Source of the DNA: Terriglobia bacterium
Lineage (GTDB): Bacteria > Acidobacteriota > Terriglobia > Terriglobales > Acidobacteriaceae
Assembly: GCA_020073185.1 (NCBI GenBank)
Contig: JAIQFT010000025.1
Coordinates: forward strand, 1 to 64,000
DNA length: 64,000 nucleotides
Reading direction: 5' to 3'
The position numbers and the translations under genes were made by a program. Every line of letters starts with the position of its first letter. Position 1 is the stretch's first letter. The notes beneath the pieces are model-generated. The model was not told the origin of the DNA and made no database searches. It worked only from the letters and a program-made list of their open reading frames with translations. Shown piece by piece: positions 54,963 to 63,967 of this stretch.

Positions 54963-56966
54963 TTGCCACAGCGGCACGAACCAAGGGGCGCCACTTCCGT
55001 CTTGCGTTGGTCCCATCTTGCCATGGCGACTGTGGTGTGCCTTGGTACAGCGGCCAGCCTTGTGCTGTGCGCCGCCCCGGCGCGGGCGCAAATTTCTCCC
55101 GGACTGCTCTCCCGACCGCACAGCTTCCTGAACGGCGACACCAATTGCACCAGCTGCCACCGCCTCGGCGGTCAAGCCACGTTCAAATGCCTGGAGTGCC
55201 ACACCGAAATCGGCAGCCGGATTGCCGCCGGGCGCGGCTTTCACGCGCGCATCGTGGCGAAAGAGGCCGGCAGCCAGAGCTGCGCCGGTTGTCACTCCGA
55301 ACACAACGGCGAAGAGTTCGCGATCATCAAATGGGCGCCGTCGCAACAGCAGTTCGATCACGGGAAAACCGGTTGGGCGCTGACGGGGAAACATGCTGCG
55401 CTGAGCTGCAACCGCTGCCATACGCCAGCCAACATCGTGACCGGCGAGAAGCCGCTGATTAAGGTCAAAGACCTGAGCCGAACCTATCTGGGCTTGTCCT
55501 CCGATTGCGCCGGCTGCCATAAAGATCCGCACCTCGGGCAACTGGGCCGCACCTGTGAGCAGTGCCACAGCACCAACGACTGGAAGGCGCTGGCAGGCTT
55601 CAATCATGCGCGCACCCGCTTCGCCCTCACCGGCGGCCACGCGCGCGTCGCCTGCCAGAAGTGCCACACGCCGACCGAGCCGGGCGGAGTACCGCGCTGG
55701 AAGGGTCTCGCCTTCGATCGCTGCACCGCGTGCCACGCGGACCGGCACCGCGGAACGTTTGTCAATTCCTGCCAATCGTGTCACAGCACCGTCACCTGGA
55801 AGTCGGTACCGGCGACGACTCTGGCGGGCAAATTTGACCACGCAACGACGAAGTACCCTCTACGGGGCAAGCACGCACTGTTGGGCTGCGAGCAATGCCA
55901 CGCGGCGGGAGATTTCAAAAAGCCGATCGCCTTCCAGCAATGCTCCGACTGCCATCGTCCCGATCCGCACAGCGGGCAATTCGCCCAGCGCGCGGACGCC
56001 GGCGAGTGCTCATCGTGCCACACCGTGGAGGGCTTTAAGCCGGCTAAATTCGGCCTCGCCGACCACAACAAGACCTACCCGCTGCAGGGCAAGCACGCTT
56101 CGGTTGGTTGCGAGAAGTGCCATCTCCCGGCGGGCAAGGCGACGCTGTACCGCCTCAAGTTTGCCCAGTGCACCGACTGTCATCGCGATGTCCACGAACG
56201 GCAGTTCGCCACCGCTCCCATCCTGAATCGCTGTGAGTCGTGTCACTCGTTGCAGGAATTCCGGCCGTCAACATTTACTCAGGCGCGCCACCAGAGCTCG
56301 CGTTTTCCGCTGAGCGGGGGTCACGTGGCGGTCGCCTGCAGCGACTGTCATCGACCCCTGGGAGGGCCCGGCCTGGAAAGGGTGGCGCGCTATCGTTTTG
56401 AGGACCGCTCGTGCACCACATGTCACCGCGATCCGCATCGCGGGCAATTTGCCGAGCGCATGCGGATGGTCGCCGGCAACGGCAAGCCCGCCGGCTGCCA
56501 AGCCTGCCACTCCTTGGCCTCCTGGAAAGAATTGGCGGGCTTCGATCACGCCTCGACGGAATTTGCCCTGCTGGGCGCGCATCGCGCCGTCGCCTGCGCC
56601 GATTGTCACCGTCCGCCCAACCTGGAGACCACGCTGGCCGACGTTAACTTCGGCGTGGCACCAAGAACATGCGAGGGTTGTCACCGGAGCCCCCACGGCG
56701 GGCAGTTCGTGGTGGCCGGGGTGGCGGAGCAATGCGCCTCGTGTCACAACAGCAACAAATGGAAACCCTCGCTATTTGATCACAATACCCGCACTCGCTT
56801 CCCGCTGGAAGGGGTACACAAGAACGTGCGCTGTGCGCGGTGCCATAGCAGTACCAGGCTGGTGGATGGCGACGAAGTGTTGTTCTACAAGCCCACGCCA
56901 AGGGAATGCGCGGCCTGCCACGGCCCTGCCGTGACGCCAACTTCCGCCACGGCGGCCCGCCGCTAA
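54963..56966 (+). CDS. Multiheme c-type cytochrome, 23 CxxCH motifs
   Basis: Predicted ~667 residues, signal peptide ending AAPARA before QISPG. Starts at TTG 54963, TTG 55002 or ATG 55023 are possible; the upstream ones give a positive leader. 23 CxxCH heme sites were counted, roughly one per 27 residues. The recurring unit F(D/N)H-x5-(F/Y)xLxGxHxxxxCxxCH (for example GGHARVACQKCH, GKHALLGCEQCH, GAHRAVACADCH) supplies extra His residues for bis-His ligation. A periplasmic or extracellular electron carrier. Same strand as the 40-heme gene 304 bp downstream and shares its repeat unit. Confidence 0.92.
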   Translation: MPQRHEPRGATSVLRWSHLAMATVVCLGTAASLVLCAAPARAQISPGLLSRPHSFLNGDTNCTSCHRLGGQATFKCLECHTEIGSRIAAGRGFHARIVAKEAGSQSCAGCHSEHNGEEFAIIKWAPSQQQFDHGKTGWALTGKHAALSCNRCHTPANIVTGEKPLIKVKDLSRTYLGLSSDCAGCHKDPHLGQLGRTCEQCHSTNDWKALAGFNHARTRFALTGGHARVACQKCHTPTEPGGVPRWKGLAFDRCTACHADRHRGTFVNSCQSCHSTVTWKSVPATTLAGKFDHATTKYPLRGKHALLGCEQCHAAGDFKKPIAFQQCSDCHRPDPHSGQFAQRADAGECSSCHTVEGFKPAKFGLADHNKTYPLQGKHASVGCEKCHLPAGKATLYRLKFAQCTDCHRDVHERQFATAPILNRCESCHSLQEFRPSTFTQARHQSSRFPLSGGHVAVACSDCHRPLGGPGLERVARYRFEDRSCTTCHRDPHRGQFAERMRMVAGNGKPAGCQACHSLASWKELAGFDHASTEFALLGAHRAVACADCHRPPNLETTLADVNFGVAPRTCEGCHRSPHGGQFVVAGVAEQCASCHNSNKWKPSLFDHNTRTRFPLEGVHKNVRCARCHSSTRLVDGDEVLFYKPTPRECAACHGPAVTPTSATAARR

Positions 56967-57270
56967 CCCTCAGATTCACAACGGGATTTTGTCCCGGACG
57001 GGTTTAAGGAGTTCTTAGTAGTGGAAACTGGCTTGGGTAACTTTTTCTCGATTGATGTGAAATTTTCGCGGCTGGGGCGGAAGCAATCGCGGTGCGCTTA
57101 CATCACACACCTTTGTGAGGTGGCCACCAATACTGCGTGTTCCGCGATCTTCCACAAGCGCTTCGAATTGTGCCAGTTCGCGGCCCGGGAATTGCAGTGC
57201 TGCTCTCCACTAAACCTTCCCTCGGGGTGCACTTAGGGAGCAGCTGCAACGCTGGGCTGAATCTAGAAAT
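56967..57270. other. Gap between the two multiheme cytochrome genes
   Basis: 304 bp without a gene I can support. A short open frame at 57021-57236 (71 codons, GTG) has no ribosome binding site of note and no recognisable product. One small dyad CGGGA-TTTTG-TCCCG (about 56982-56996) follows the first cytochrome gene but lacks a T run. No promoter of confidence was found. Confidence 0.4.
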
Positions 57271-60200
57271 TTGATTCCAACTGGAGAGTGGAAGTTGCTT
57301 TCGATGCTAGCACTGCAACTAGTGCTGCTGGTGGCGCCGGCGATAGGCAGCCCGGCACCGCCACCGCAAACCGCTCCAAACACACGCAGTCCCCACGGCG
57401 CGCTGAATATTCCCTGCCAGAATTGCCACACGTTCTCAGGCTGGAAGCCCATTCGCAGCATGCCCGAGTTCGATCACAGCAAAACCCGCTATCCACTGCG
57501 CGGCATGCACAAGAACGTGGCCTGCGTGGAATGCCACAGCAATGCCGTGTTCACCAACGTCGGGAACAAGTGTGCCGACTGCCACGCCGACATCCATCGC
57601 CGCCAGATGGGGGCGCAGTGCGAGCAGTGCCACAGCGTGAACGGTTGGACGGTATCGCTCAAGTCCATCAGCGAGCACCAGAACCGCTTTCCGCTCATCG
57701 GAGCGCACGCGGTCACAGATTGCGAGTCCTGTCATAAAGGCGCCGCGGTGGGACAGTTCAAGGGGCTGTCCACCGATTGCGTCAGTTGCCACATGACCAC
57801 GTTCACCAATACGAAGTCTCCCAGTCACGTGGCCTTGAACTTCTCTACAAACTGCCAGCAATGCCACCGGTCGATGGACTCGTGGGCAGGAGCGACCTTC
57901 AATCACCTGGCTTTCACCGGCTTTGCGCTCACCGGCGCGCACGCCACCCTGGACTGCAGTGTGTGCCACGTCGGCGGTCGCTACCAGGGCACTCCGTCGA
58001 ACTGCACTGGCTGCCACCTCAAGGACTACAACGGCGCCAAGGATCCTAATCACGCCCAGATCGGCTTCCCGCAGACCTGCTCGCAATGCCACAGCACCGC
58101 TACCTGGCTGGGAGCAACGTTCAATCACGCGATCACCGGGTTCGCCCTCACGGGAGCCCACGCGAGCTTGAGTTGCTCGTCGTGCCACACCGGCGGAACG
58201 CTGACGGCAGCCAACACCACCTGCGTGTCCTGCCACCTGACGGATTTCCAGAAAACCACGAATCCCAACCACGCGTTGATCGGCTTCCCAACCGACTGCT
58301 TGTCGTGCCACAGCACCACCAATTGGCAGGGGGCAAAGTTTGACCACTCGACGACGGGCTTTGCGCTCACCGGCGCGCACGCGAGCCTGAATTGTTCGTC
58401 ATGCCATACCGGCGGAACGTTGACTGCAGCCAGCACGAACTGCGTGTCTTGCCACCTGAAGGATTTCCAGGGCACTACGAATCCGAACCATGTGGCGGGC
58501 GGATTTGCGCAGCAGTGCAACCTCTGCCACACGACGACCGCCTGGCAGCCGGCCACGTTTGACCACAGCAAGTCGGGCTTCTCGCTCACCGGCGCGCATG
58601 CCACCGTCGCCTGCGCGCAGTGCCACGTGAACGGAAACTACAACCTCACGTCGGCGGCGTGCGCCACGTGCCACCTGACGGATTTCCAGAAAACCACGAA
58701 TCCGAATCACGCGTCGGTCGGCTTCCCGACGGACTGCTCGGTCTGCCACAACACCACGAACTGGCTGGGGGCGACGTTCAACCACTCGACGACCGGCTTC
58801 CCCCTCACCGGCGCGCACGCGAGCCTGACTTGCTCCTCGTGCCACACGGGTGGCTCATTATCGGCGGCCAATACGAACTGCGTGTCCTGTCACCTGAAGG
58901 ATTTCCAGGGCGCTACGAATCCAAACCACGTGGCGCTAGCGTTCCCACAGCAGTGCAATACCTGCCATACGACGACGGCATGGCAGCCCGCGACCTTCAA
59001 TCACGCGACGACGGGCTTCCCGCTGACCGGCGCGCACGCCACCGCCACCTGCACTCAGTGCCACACCAACGGAAACTACAACATCACCTCAGCAGCCTGC
59101 GCGACGTGCCACCTGAAGGATTACCAGAGTACGACGAATCCGAACCACACGGCCGTCGCCTTCCCCCAGACCTGTGAGCAATGCCATAGCACGACGAACT
59201 GGCTGGGCGCGACCTTCAACCACGCGACGACGGGCTTTGCGCTCACCGGCACGCACGCCACCCTGGCTTGCTCGTCGTGCCACGGAGGCACTCCATTAGC
59301 GGCCGCCAATGCGGCCTGCGCGTCCTGCCACCTGAAGGATTACCAGGCTACGACGAATCCGAGTCACGTGGCAGTCAGCTTCCCGACGGACTGCTCGCAA
59401 TGCCACAGCACCACCAACTGGTCGGGGGCGACGTTCAACCACGCGACGACGGGCTTTGCGCTCACCGGCACGCACGCCACGCAGGCTTGCTCGGTGTGCC
59501 ACGCAGGCACCCCATTAACGGCAGCCAACGCGGCGTGCGCGTCCTGCCACCTGAAGAATTACCAGGGTACGACGAATCCGAATCACGCCGCGGTCGGCTT
59601 CCCGACGGATTGTTCGTTGTGCCACAGCACCACCAACTGGTCGGGGGCGACGTTCAACCACGCGACGACGGGCTTTACTCTCACCGGCGCGCACGCCACC
59701 CTGAATTGCTCGGCGTGCCACGGCAGCACCCCATTAAGTGCCGCCAACACCACCTGCGTGTCCTGCCACCTCAAGGATTACAACGGGACGACGAGTCCGA
59801 ACCACGTGACGTTAGCGTTCCCACAGACGTGCGAGATCTGCCATACCACCACGGTGTGGCAGCCGGCTACGTTTGACCACAGCAAGACGGTGTTTCCGCT
59901 GACCGGCGCGCATACCAGCGTGGCCTGCGCCCTTTGCCACATCGGAGGAAATTACACCACCACGCCCACTGACTGCTATTCGTGTCACAAGGCCGACTAC
60001 ACGGGCGTCACCAACCCGAACCACATCGCGGCGGGATTCCCCACCACCTGCCAGACGTGCCACACCACCACCTCGTGGGCCGGCGCAACCTTCAATCACA
60101 CTTGGTTCCCGATCCCGCACCACAGCGCGAAGCTGTGCAGCGACTGTCATACCAACCCTTCCGATTACACGGTATTCGTGTGCACCAGTTGCCACACGCA

Positions 60201-60294
60201 GGGACCGACGACCTCGGAGCACTCCGGGGTCAAGGGATTTGTCTGGAACAGCGCGAATTGTTATGCCTGCCACAAGAACGGTGGCGGGGGGTAA
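57271..60294 (+). CDS. Giant multiheme c-type cytochrome, 40 CxxCH motifs in tandem tri-heme repeats
   Basis: Predicted 1007 residues, signal peptide (LLSMLALQLVLLVAPAIGS). Start TTG 57271, TTG 57295 (GGAGAG six bases upstream) or ATG 57304 are possible. I count 40 CxxCH. After six introductory hemes (residues ~50-170) come ten tandem units of about 73 residues, each with three CxxCH and three further conserved His (FNH or FDH, GAH or GTH, NPNH or NPSH), enough to supply all distal heme ligands. Then a shorter, more diverged end with four more CxxCH (LCSDCH, VCTSCH, NCYACH). It should bind 40 hemes in a long chain and conduct electrons outside the cytoplasm. Confidence 0.93.
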   Translation: MIPTGEWKLLSMLALQLVLLVAPAIGSPAPPPQTAPNTRSPHGALNIPCQNCHTFSGWKPIRSMPEFDHSKTRYPLRGMHKNVACVECHSNAVFTNVGNKCADCHADIHRRQMGAQCEQCHSVNGWTVSLKSISEHQNRFPLIGAHAVTDCESCHKGAAVGQFKGLSTDCVSCHMTTFTNTKSPSHVALNFSTNCQQCHRSMDSWAGATFNHLAFTGFALTGAHATLDCSVCHVGGRYQGTPSNCTGCHLKDYNGAKDPNHAQIGFPQTCSQCHSTATWLGATFNHAITGFALTGAHASLSCSSCHTGGTLTAANTTCVSCHLTDFQKTTNPNHALIGFPTDCLSCHSTTNWQGAKFDHSTTGFALTGAHASLNCSSCHTGGTLTAASTNCVSCHLKDFQGTTNPNHVAGGFAQQCNLCHTTTAWQPATFDHSKSGFSLTGAHATVACAQCHVNGNYNLTSAACATCHLTDFQKTTNPNHASVGFPTDCSVCHNTTNWLGATFNHSTTGFPLTGAHASLTCSSCHTGGSLSAANTNCVSCHLKDFQGATNPNHVALAFPQQCNTCHTTTAWQPATFNHATTGFPLTGAHATATCTQCHTNGNYNITSAACATCHLKDYQSTTNPNHTAVAFPQTCEQCHSTTNWLGATFNHATTGFALTGTHATLACSSCHGGTPLAAANAACASCHLKDYQATTNPSHVAVSFPTDCSQCHSTTNWSGATFNHATTGFALTGTHATQACSVCHAGTPLTAANAACASCHLKNYQGTTNPNHAAVGFPTDCSLCHSTTNWSGATFNHATTGFTLTGAHATLNCSACHGSTPLSAANTTCVSCHLKDYNGTTSPNHVTLAFPQTCEICHTTTVWQPATFDHSKTVFPLTGAHTSVACALCHIGGNYTTTPTDCYSCHKADYTGVTNPNHIAAGFPTTCQTCHTTTSWAGATFNHTWFPIPHHSAKLCSDCHTNPSDYTVFVCTSCHTQGPTTSEHSGVKGFVWNSANCYACHKNGGGG
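57853..60048. repeat. Coding tandem repeat, ten units of ~219 bp
   Basis: Spans heme 7 to heme 36 of the giant cytochrome: 2196 bp, which is ten units of 219 bp to within 6 bp. Units are similar in DNA as well as protein, with spacing 32, 16 and 25 residues between successive CxxCH. It is prone to unequal recombination and assembly collapse. Confidence 0.85.
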
Positions 60295-60320
60295 TCCAGC
60301 GGGAGTTGGGGAGCGTATCG

Positions 60321-62243
60321 ATGAAGTTTAGACCTGGCACTTACTACTGTTCGCGGAGCACGCGGGCAAGGCTGGCAACGCTGACCTGCATGCTCGCGAT
60401 GGCGACGGCGGCGTCCGGCCAGCAGGAGTCCTCTCCGGCCGAGCAGACGCAACAGGTGCAGCGCCTGCCGCCAGTATCAGCAGCCGTGCAAACGGTGGCA
60501 AAAGCGCCGGAGTCGCAGCCCGCGACACAAACCGTCTCGCAGCCGCAGACAGTGGAACAAGCCCTCCCGCAGCCACAACAAGACTCGCCCGTCGTGCTCC
60601 CTCCCTCGGGTCTCCATGTGCAGACGATGTTCAAGGTGAAGTACGTCGCCGAGCACAGCGTGTATCTCAATGGCGGGCGCGCTGCCGGCCTCTCCGAGGG
60701 CATGAAGCTGACAATCAGGCGTCGCGCCCAGCGCAGCGATGCGGCCAACGCGAGCGGCGCCGTGGACACTGCCGAGCTCGAGGTCGCCTCCGTGGCTTCG
60801 GCATCGGCGGTGTGCGAGGTGAAGAGCACGACGGCGGAGATTCACGCCGGCGATATCGCTTACCTCTCCGCGGCGGACGCCGAAACGCTGGCGCAAACGC
60901 GCGCCACCGGCGGAGCGCGCAAGTATCCCCAAGTGGTGACGTTCAGCGAAGGAGATCCGTTGGAGGAGGAAGTGCGTGACGAAGTGCCGCGCCCACCGTT
61001 GCCGGAAGTGAATCGCGCGCGCGGCCGGATCGGGTTGGATTTCAGCGGGATCAGCAGCCGCGGGTCGGTGGCGTCCAGCAGTTACCAGCTCGGAGGCGTG
61101 GTGCGCGCCGATGTGACCCGCATCGGCGGCAGCTACTGGAACCTGAGCGGATACTGGCGGGGCCGCCTCAACAACAGCTCTGCTCCCGGGCAACCCACGC
61201 TGTCCGATCTGATCAATCGCACTTATCACCTCAGCCTGAGCTACAACAACCCGCAATCGAAGTGGGTGGCGGGCGTGGGCCGGCTTTATCTGCCGTGGGC
61301 CAGCAGTCTGGACACGCTCGACGGCGGCTATATCGGACGCAAGCTCGGGCACGGCGCGACCGCCGGCATCTTCGCCGGATCCACTCCCGACCCGACCTCT
61401 TGGGATTACAACCCGGACCGCCGCATCGCCGGTTCGTTCATCAATTTTGAGGGTGGCAGTTTCGACTCCGTTCACTACACCAGCACCTCCGGCATGGCGA
61501 TGAGCAGCATCGGGTGGGTGCTGGAACGCCCGTTCATCTTCTTCGAAAACGGGATCTTCTATAAGCGCTACTTCTCGGTGTATCAATCGGCGCAGGCCGA
61601 CGATCCGCGCCCGGTCCCCAGAGTCGCCAGGGCCGGGGCCGGTCTCAGCCGCAGCTTCATTACGGTCCGCTTTCAACCGCACCCGCGCATCTCTTTCGAC
61701 CTGAACCACAACTACTTCCGCGACGTGCCCACATTTTCGCAACAACTGATCGGCACCGGGCTGGTGGACAAATTTCTGTTTCAGGGGCTAAGCGCCGGGG
61801 TGCGCGTGGAAACGGTGCGGCACATCACCTTGTACGCCGATCTGGGACGCAGCAGCCGCAGCGGCGATCAGCGGAATTCCTGGAACGAACTCTACGGCAT
61901 CACCTGGGACCGCATCTGGATAACGGGACTCCGGGCCGACCTGCGTTTTTCCAAGTTCGACAGTTCCTTCGGCTCAGGTAGCTATCGCTCGCTGGCGTTG
62001 TCGCGCAACGTTGGCGAGCGCCTGCACTGGCAGGTACAGGCCGGCCGGCAGACCTTGGTGTCCAGTTTCACCGGCCAGGGCGCATCGCGTTTCGTGAACG
62101 GGTCGGTCGACGCCACCTTCGGACACTACTTCCTCCAAGGCGATTACACCGCGCAGCGCGGCGCCCTGTTTGACTACGACCAGTGGATTATGACTTTCGG
62201 CTTCCGCTTCGATAATCGCTCCCGGATGGGAGGCGTGAAATGA
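60321..62243 (+). CDS. Outer-membrane beta-barrel protein of the cytochrome cluster
   Basis: Predicted 640 residues. The start at 60321 has GGAG 8 bp upstream; N-terminus is a signal peptide (ending MATAASG). Residues ~25-95 are Gln/Pro/Ala-rich, ~95-190 a small domain (VKYVAEHSVYLNGGRAAGLSEGMKLTIRRRA). From about 235 to the end are alternating amphipathic strands with aromatic girdles (YQLGGVVRADVTRIGGSYWNLSGYWRG, YHLSLSYNNPQSKWVAGVGRLYL, ITVRFQPHPRISFDLNHNYF), ending QWIMTFGFRFDNRSRMGG, typical of a barrel of ~16-20 strands. Following the multiheme cytochromes, it may be the porin component of a porin-cytochrome conduit. Ends in a 4 bp overlap with the next gene. Confidence 0.7.
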   Translation: MKFRPGTYYCSRSTRARLATLTCMLAMATAASGQQESSPAEQTQQVQRLPPVSAAVQTVAKAPESQPATQTVSQPQTVEQALPQPQQDSPVVLPPSGLHVQTMFKVKYVAEHSVYLNGGRAAGLSEGMKLTIRRRAQRSDAANASGAVDTAELEVASVASASAVCEVKSTTAEIHAGDIAYLSAADAETLAQTRATGGARKYPQVVTFSEGDPLEEEVRDEVPRPPLPEVNRARGRIGLDFSGISSRGSVASSSYQLGGVVRADVTRIGGSYWNLSGYWRGRLNNSSAPGQPTLSDLINRTYHLSLSYNNPQSKWVAGVGRLYLPWASSLDTLDGGYIGRKLGHGATAGIFAGSTPDPTSWDYNPDRRIAGSFINFEGGSFDSVHYTSTSGMAMSSIGWVLERPFIFFENGIFYKRYFSVYQSAQADDPRPVPRVARAGAGLSRSFITVRFQPHPRISFDLNHNYFRDVPTFSQQLIGTGLVDKFLFQGLSAGVRVETVRHITLYADLGRSSRSGDQRNSWNELYGITWDRIWITGLRADLRFSKFDSSFGSGSYRSLALSRNVGERLHWQVQAGRQTLVSSFTGQGASRFVNGSVDATFGHYFLQGDYTAQRGALFDYDQWIMTFGFRFDNRSRMGGVK

Positions 62244-63022
62244 CCTTCGCCCGCCTCCTTCTCTATCCGCTCATGCTCTCGCTTGTCCTGCCCGCTTCCG
62301 CTACCGACGCGCTGCCGCCGGACCTGCTTGCTCGCACCCGTGCCCAGGTCGAAAGTTTCCTCAAGCTGTTCTCGGAGGTGCGCTGCACGGAAGTAGTCAC
62401 GCAGACCAAGCTGGCGAAGAACGGCAAAGTCGAGCACCAGGAAAAATCGACCTATGATTACCTGGTTCTGGCGCAAGAATCGGGATCGTATCTGAACCTG
62501 CAGGAATCGCGCCTGGAACAGCAGGCGCCGCAAAGGAAAGCCAATGTCCCGCTGCTGGTGACCAACGGCTTCGCTACCCTGCTGCTGGTGTTTCATCCTT
62601 CCTACCAGGACAGTTTCGAGTTTTCTCCCCCGGAAACCGAGGTCGTCAACGGGCAGACGCTGGCCCGCATTGCATTCCGCCACATCCGCAACAAGCCGAC
62701 GACCATGGAACTGGTGCTGCGCGGCCGGGAATATCCCCTCGACATCACCGGGAGTGCCTGGATTGATCCCGCTTCCGGCAGCATCGTCCGCATCGAGGCG
62801 GAACTGGCGCAGGCGATGGATGACATCGGTTTGCGGGTGCTGCGCACCGATGTACAATACGATCCAGTCCACGTGCGGGGTGTGGATGATTCGTTGCGCC
62901 TGCCGTCGCTGGCGACGGTCGAGGTGCAAACTGCGCGCCAGCACTGGCGCAACATTCACCGCTTCAGCGGCTACCAGCATTTCTCCGTGGATGTAGAGGA
63001 GACCGTGAAGGCCCAAAAGTGA
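62240..63022 (+). CDS. Secreted protein of unknown function in the cytochrome cluster
   Basis: Predicted 260 residues. Signal peptide (LLLYPLMLSLVLPASAT) and a soluble beta-rich body (FLKLFSEVRCTEVVTQTKL, STYDYLVLAQESGSYLNLQESRLEQQ, LVLRGREYPLDITGSAWIDPASGSIVRIEAELAQ). A single Cys, no heme motif. It overlaps the barrel gene (ATGA) and the following membrane cytochrome gene (GTGA) so all three are translationally coupled. Probably a periplasmic or outer-membrane-associated accessory factor, by context only. Confidence 0.75.
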   Translation: MTFARLLLYPLMLSLVLPASATDALPPDLLARTRAQVESFLKLFSEVRCTEVVTQTKLAKNGKVEHQEKSTYDYLVLAQESGSYLNLQESRLEQQAPQRKANVPLLVTNGFATLLLVFHPSYQDSFEFSPPETEVVNGQTLARIAFRHIRNKPTTMELVLRGREYPLDITGSAWIDPASGSIVRIEAELAQAMDDIGLRVLRTDVQYDPVHVRGVDDSLRLPSLATVEVQTARQHWRNIHRFSGYQHFSVDVEETVKAQK

Positions 63023-63957
63023 GTTCGACAACGATTGCACAGCCCGCGGCGCAAACCTCAGCGTCGCTCAGCGGCCACCGGCTGCGCCTGCTCGCCGGCT
63101 ACGCCGCTGCCGTGACCCTGATCGTGACTCTGGCGATCTACGGCGCCGATTACTACACCCTGGACATCACGCAGCGCCCGTTCTCGCCCAAGTACGCGCT
63201 ACTGAAGCCCAGCGGCGTCATCGGCATTAAGCTAGGCTTGCTGGGCTTGAGCCTGTTCTTGATCATCTTCCTCTATCCGCTGCGCAAGCGGTGGAAATGG
63301 TTGTCGCAGCAGGGAATCACCAAGCACTGGATGGATTTTCACGTCCTGTGCGGTCTGTCAGCTCCGTTCGTGATCGCCTTCCATGCCTCGTTCAAGTTTC
63401 GTGGCTTCGCCGGCACGGCGTTTTGGATCATGAGCGCGGTCGCGCTCAGCGGAGTCATCGGCCGCTACTTGTACAGCCAGATACCGCGCCGCGTGACGGC
63501 GGCGGAGCTATCGTTTAAGGAAGCGCGCGATCTGCAGGAGAAGTACACGGCTCAGCTTTCCTCGCAGCGCCTGATCCGTCCATCTTATTTGCGGGCGCTG
63601 TTTAGCGTCCCCACCGAAGAGCAGGTGGCGCGGATGCCCATCGTGGTGATGTTGGCATACATGGTAGGCCTGGATTTGCTGCGGCCGTGGCGCATCGCTC
63701 GCCTGCGGCGCCGTACCTTGACCAGGTGGCAATCGGTCAGCAGCCTGGGCGGCCTGTTGCGCACCACGAACCTGGAACTCGAGCAAGCCGTGGACATTGC
63801 CCGTGCCCAAGCTGCCCTGTCCAAGCGCCTGACCTTTTTCTCGCGCGTGCAAAAGGCGTTCCATCTCTGGCACGTCGTGCACAGGCCGTTCAGCTACACA
63901 TTTGCCGTACTCGCCATCATTCACATCGCGGTCGTGTGGCTGTTGGGGTATATCTGA
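63019..63957 (+). CDS. Cytochrome b-type/ferric-reductase-like integral membrane protein
   Basis: Predicted 312 residues, GTG start overlapping the previous stop. About five or six membrane helices: LLAGYAAAVTLIVTLAIYGADYY, IGIKLGLLGLSLFLIIFLYPL, DFHVLCGLSAPFVIAFHASFKF, GTAFWIMSAVALSGVIGRYLY, and the last, HRPFSYTFAVLAIIHIAVVWLLG. His in HWMDFH, AFHAS, LWHVVHR and IIHI are suited to bind two hemes b. It probably links the quinone pool to the periplasmic and outer-membrane cytochromes. An amphipathic soluble region lies between helices 4 and 5. Confidence 0.75.
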   Translation: MSSTTIAQPAAQTSASLSGHRLRLLAGYAAAVTLIVTLAIYGADYYTLDITQRPFSPKYALLKPSGVIGIKLGLLGLSLFLIIFLYPLRKRWKWLSQQGITKHWMDFHVLCGLSAPFVIAFHASFKFRGFAGTAFWIMSAVALSGVIGRYLYSQIPRRVTAAELSFKEARDLQEKYTAQLSSQRLIRPSYLRALFSVPTEEQVARMPIVVMLAYMVGLDLLRPWRIARLRRRTLTRWQSVSSLGGLLRTTNLELEQAVDIARAQAALSKRLTFFSRVQKAFHLWHVVHRPFSYTFAVLAIIHIAVVWLLGYI

Positions 63958-63967
63958 GGGGCCGGGC

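Noticed and set aside
57021-57236. 71-codon frame between the two cytochrome genes
   Set aside because: GTG start without ribosome binding site; Cys-rich only by chance; no motif.
57853-60048. CRISPR or non-coding satellite in the 219 bp repeat
   Set aside because: Every unit is in frame and encodes the same tri-heme module.
60477-61745. 422-codon frame opposite the barrel gene
   Set aside because: Antisense shadow; sense protein has a signal peptide and regular beta strands.
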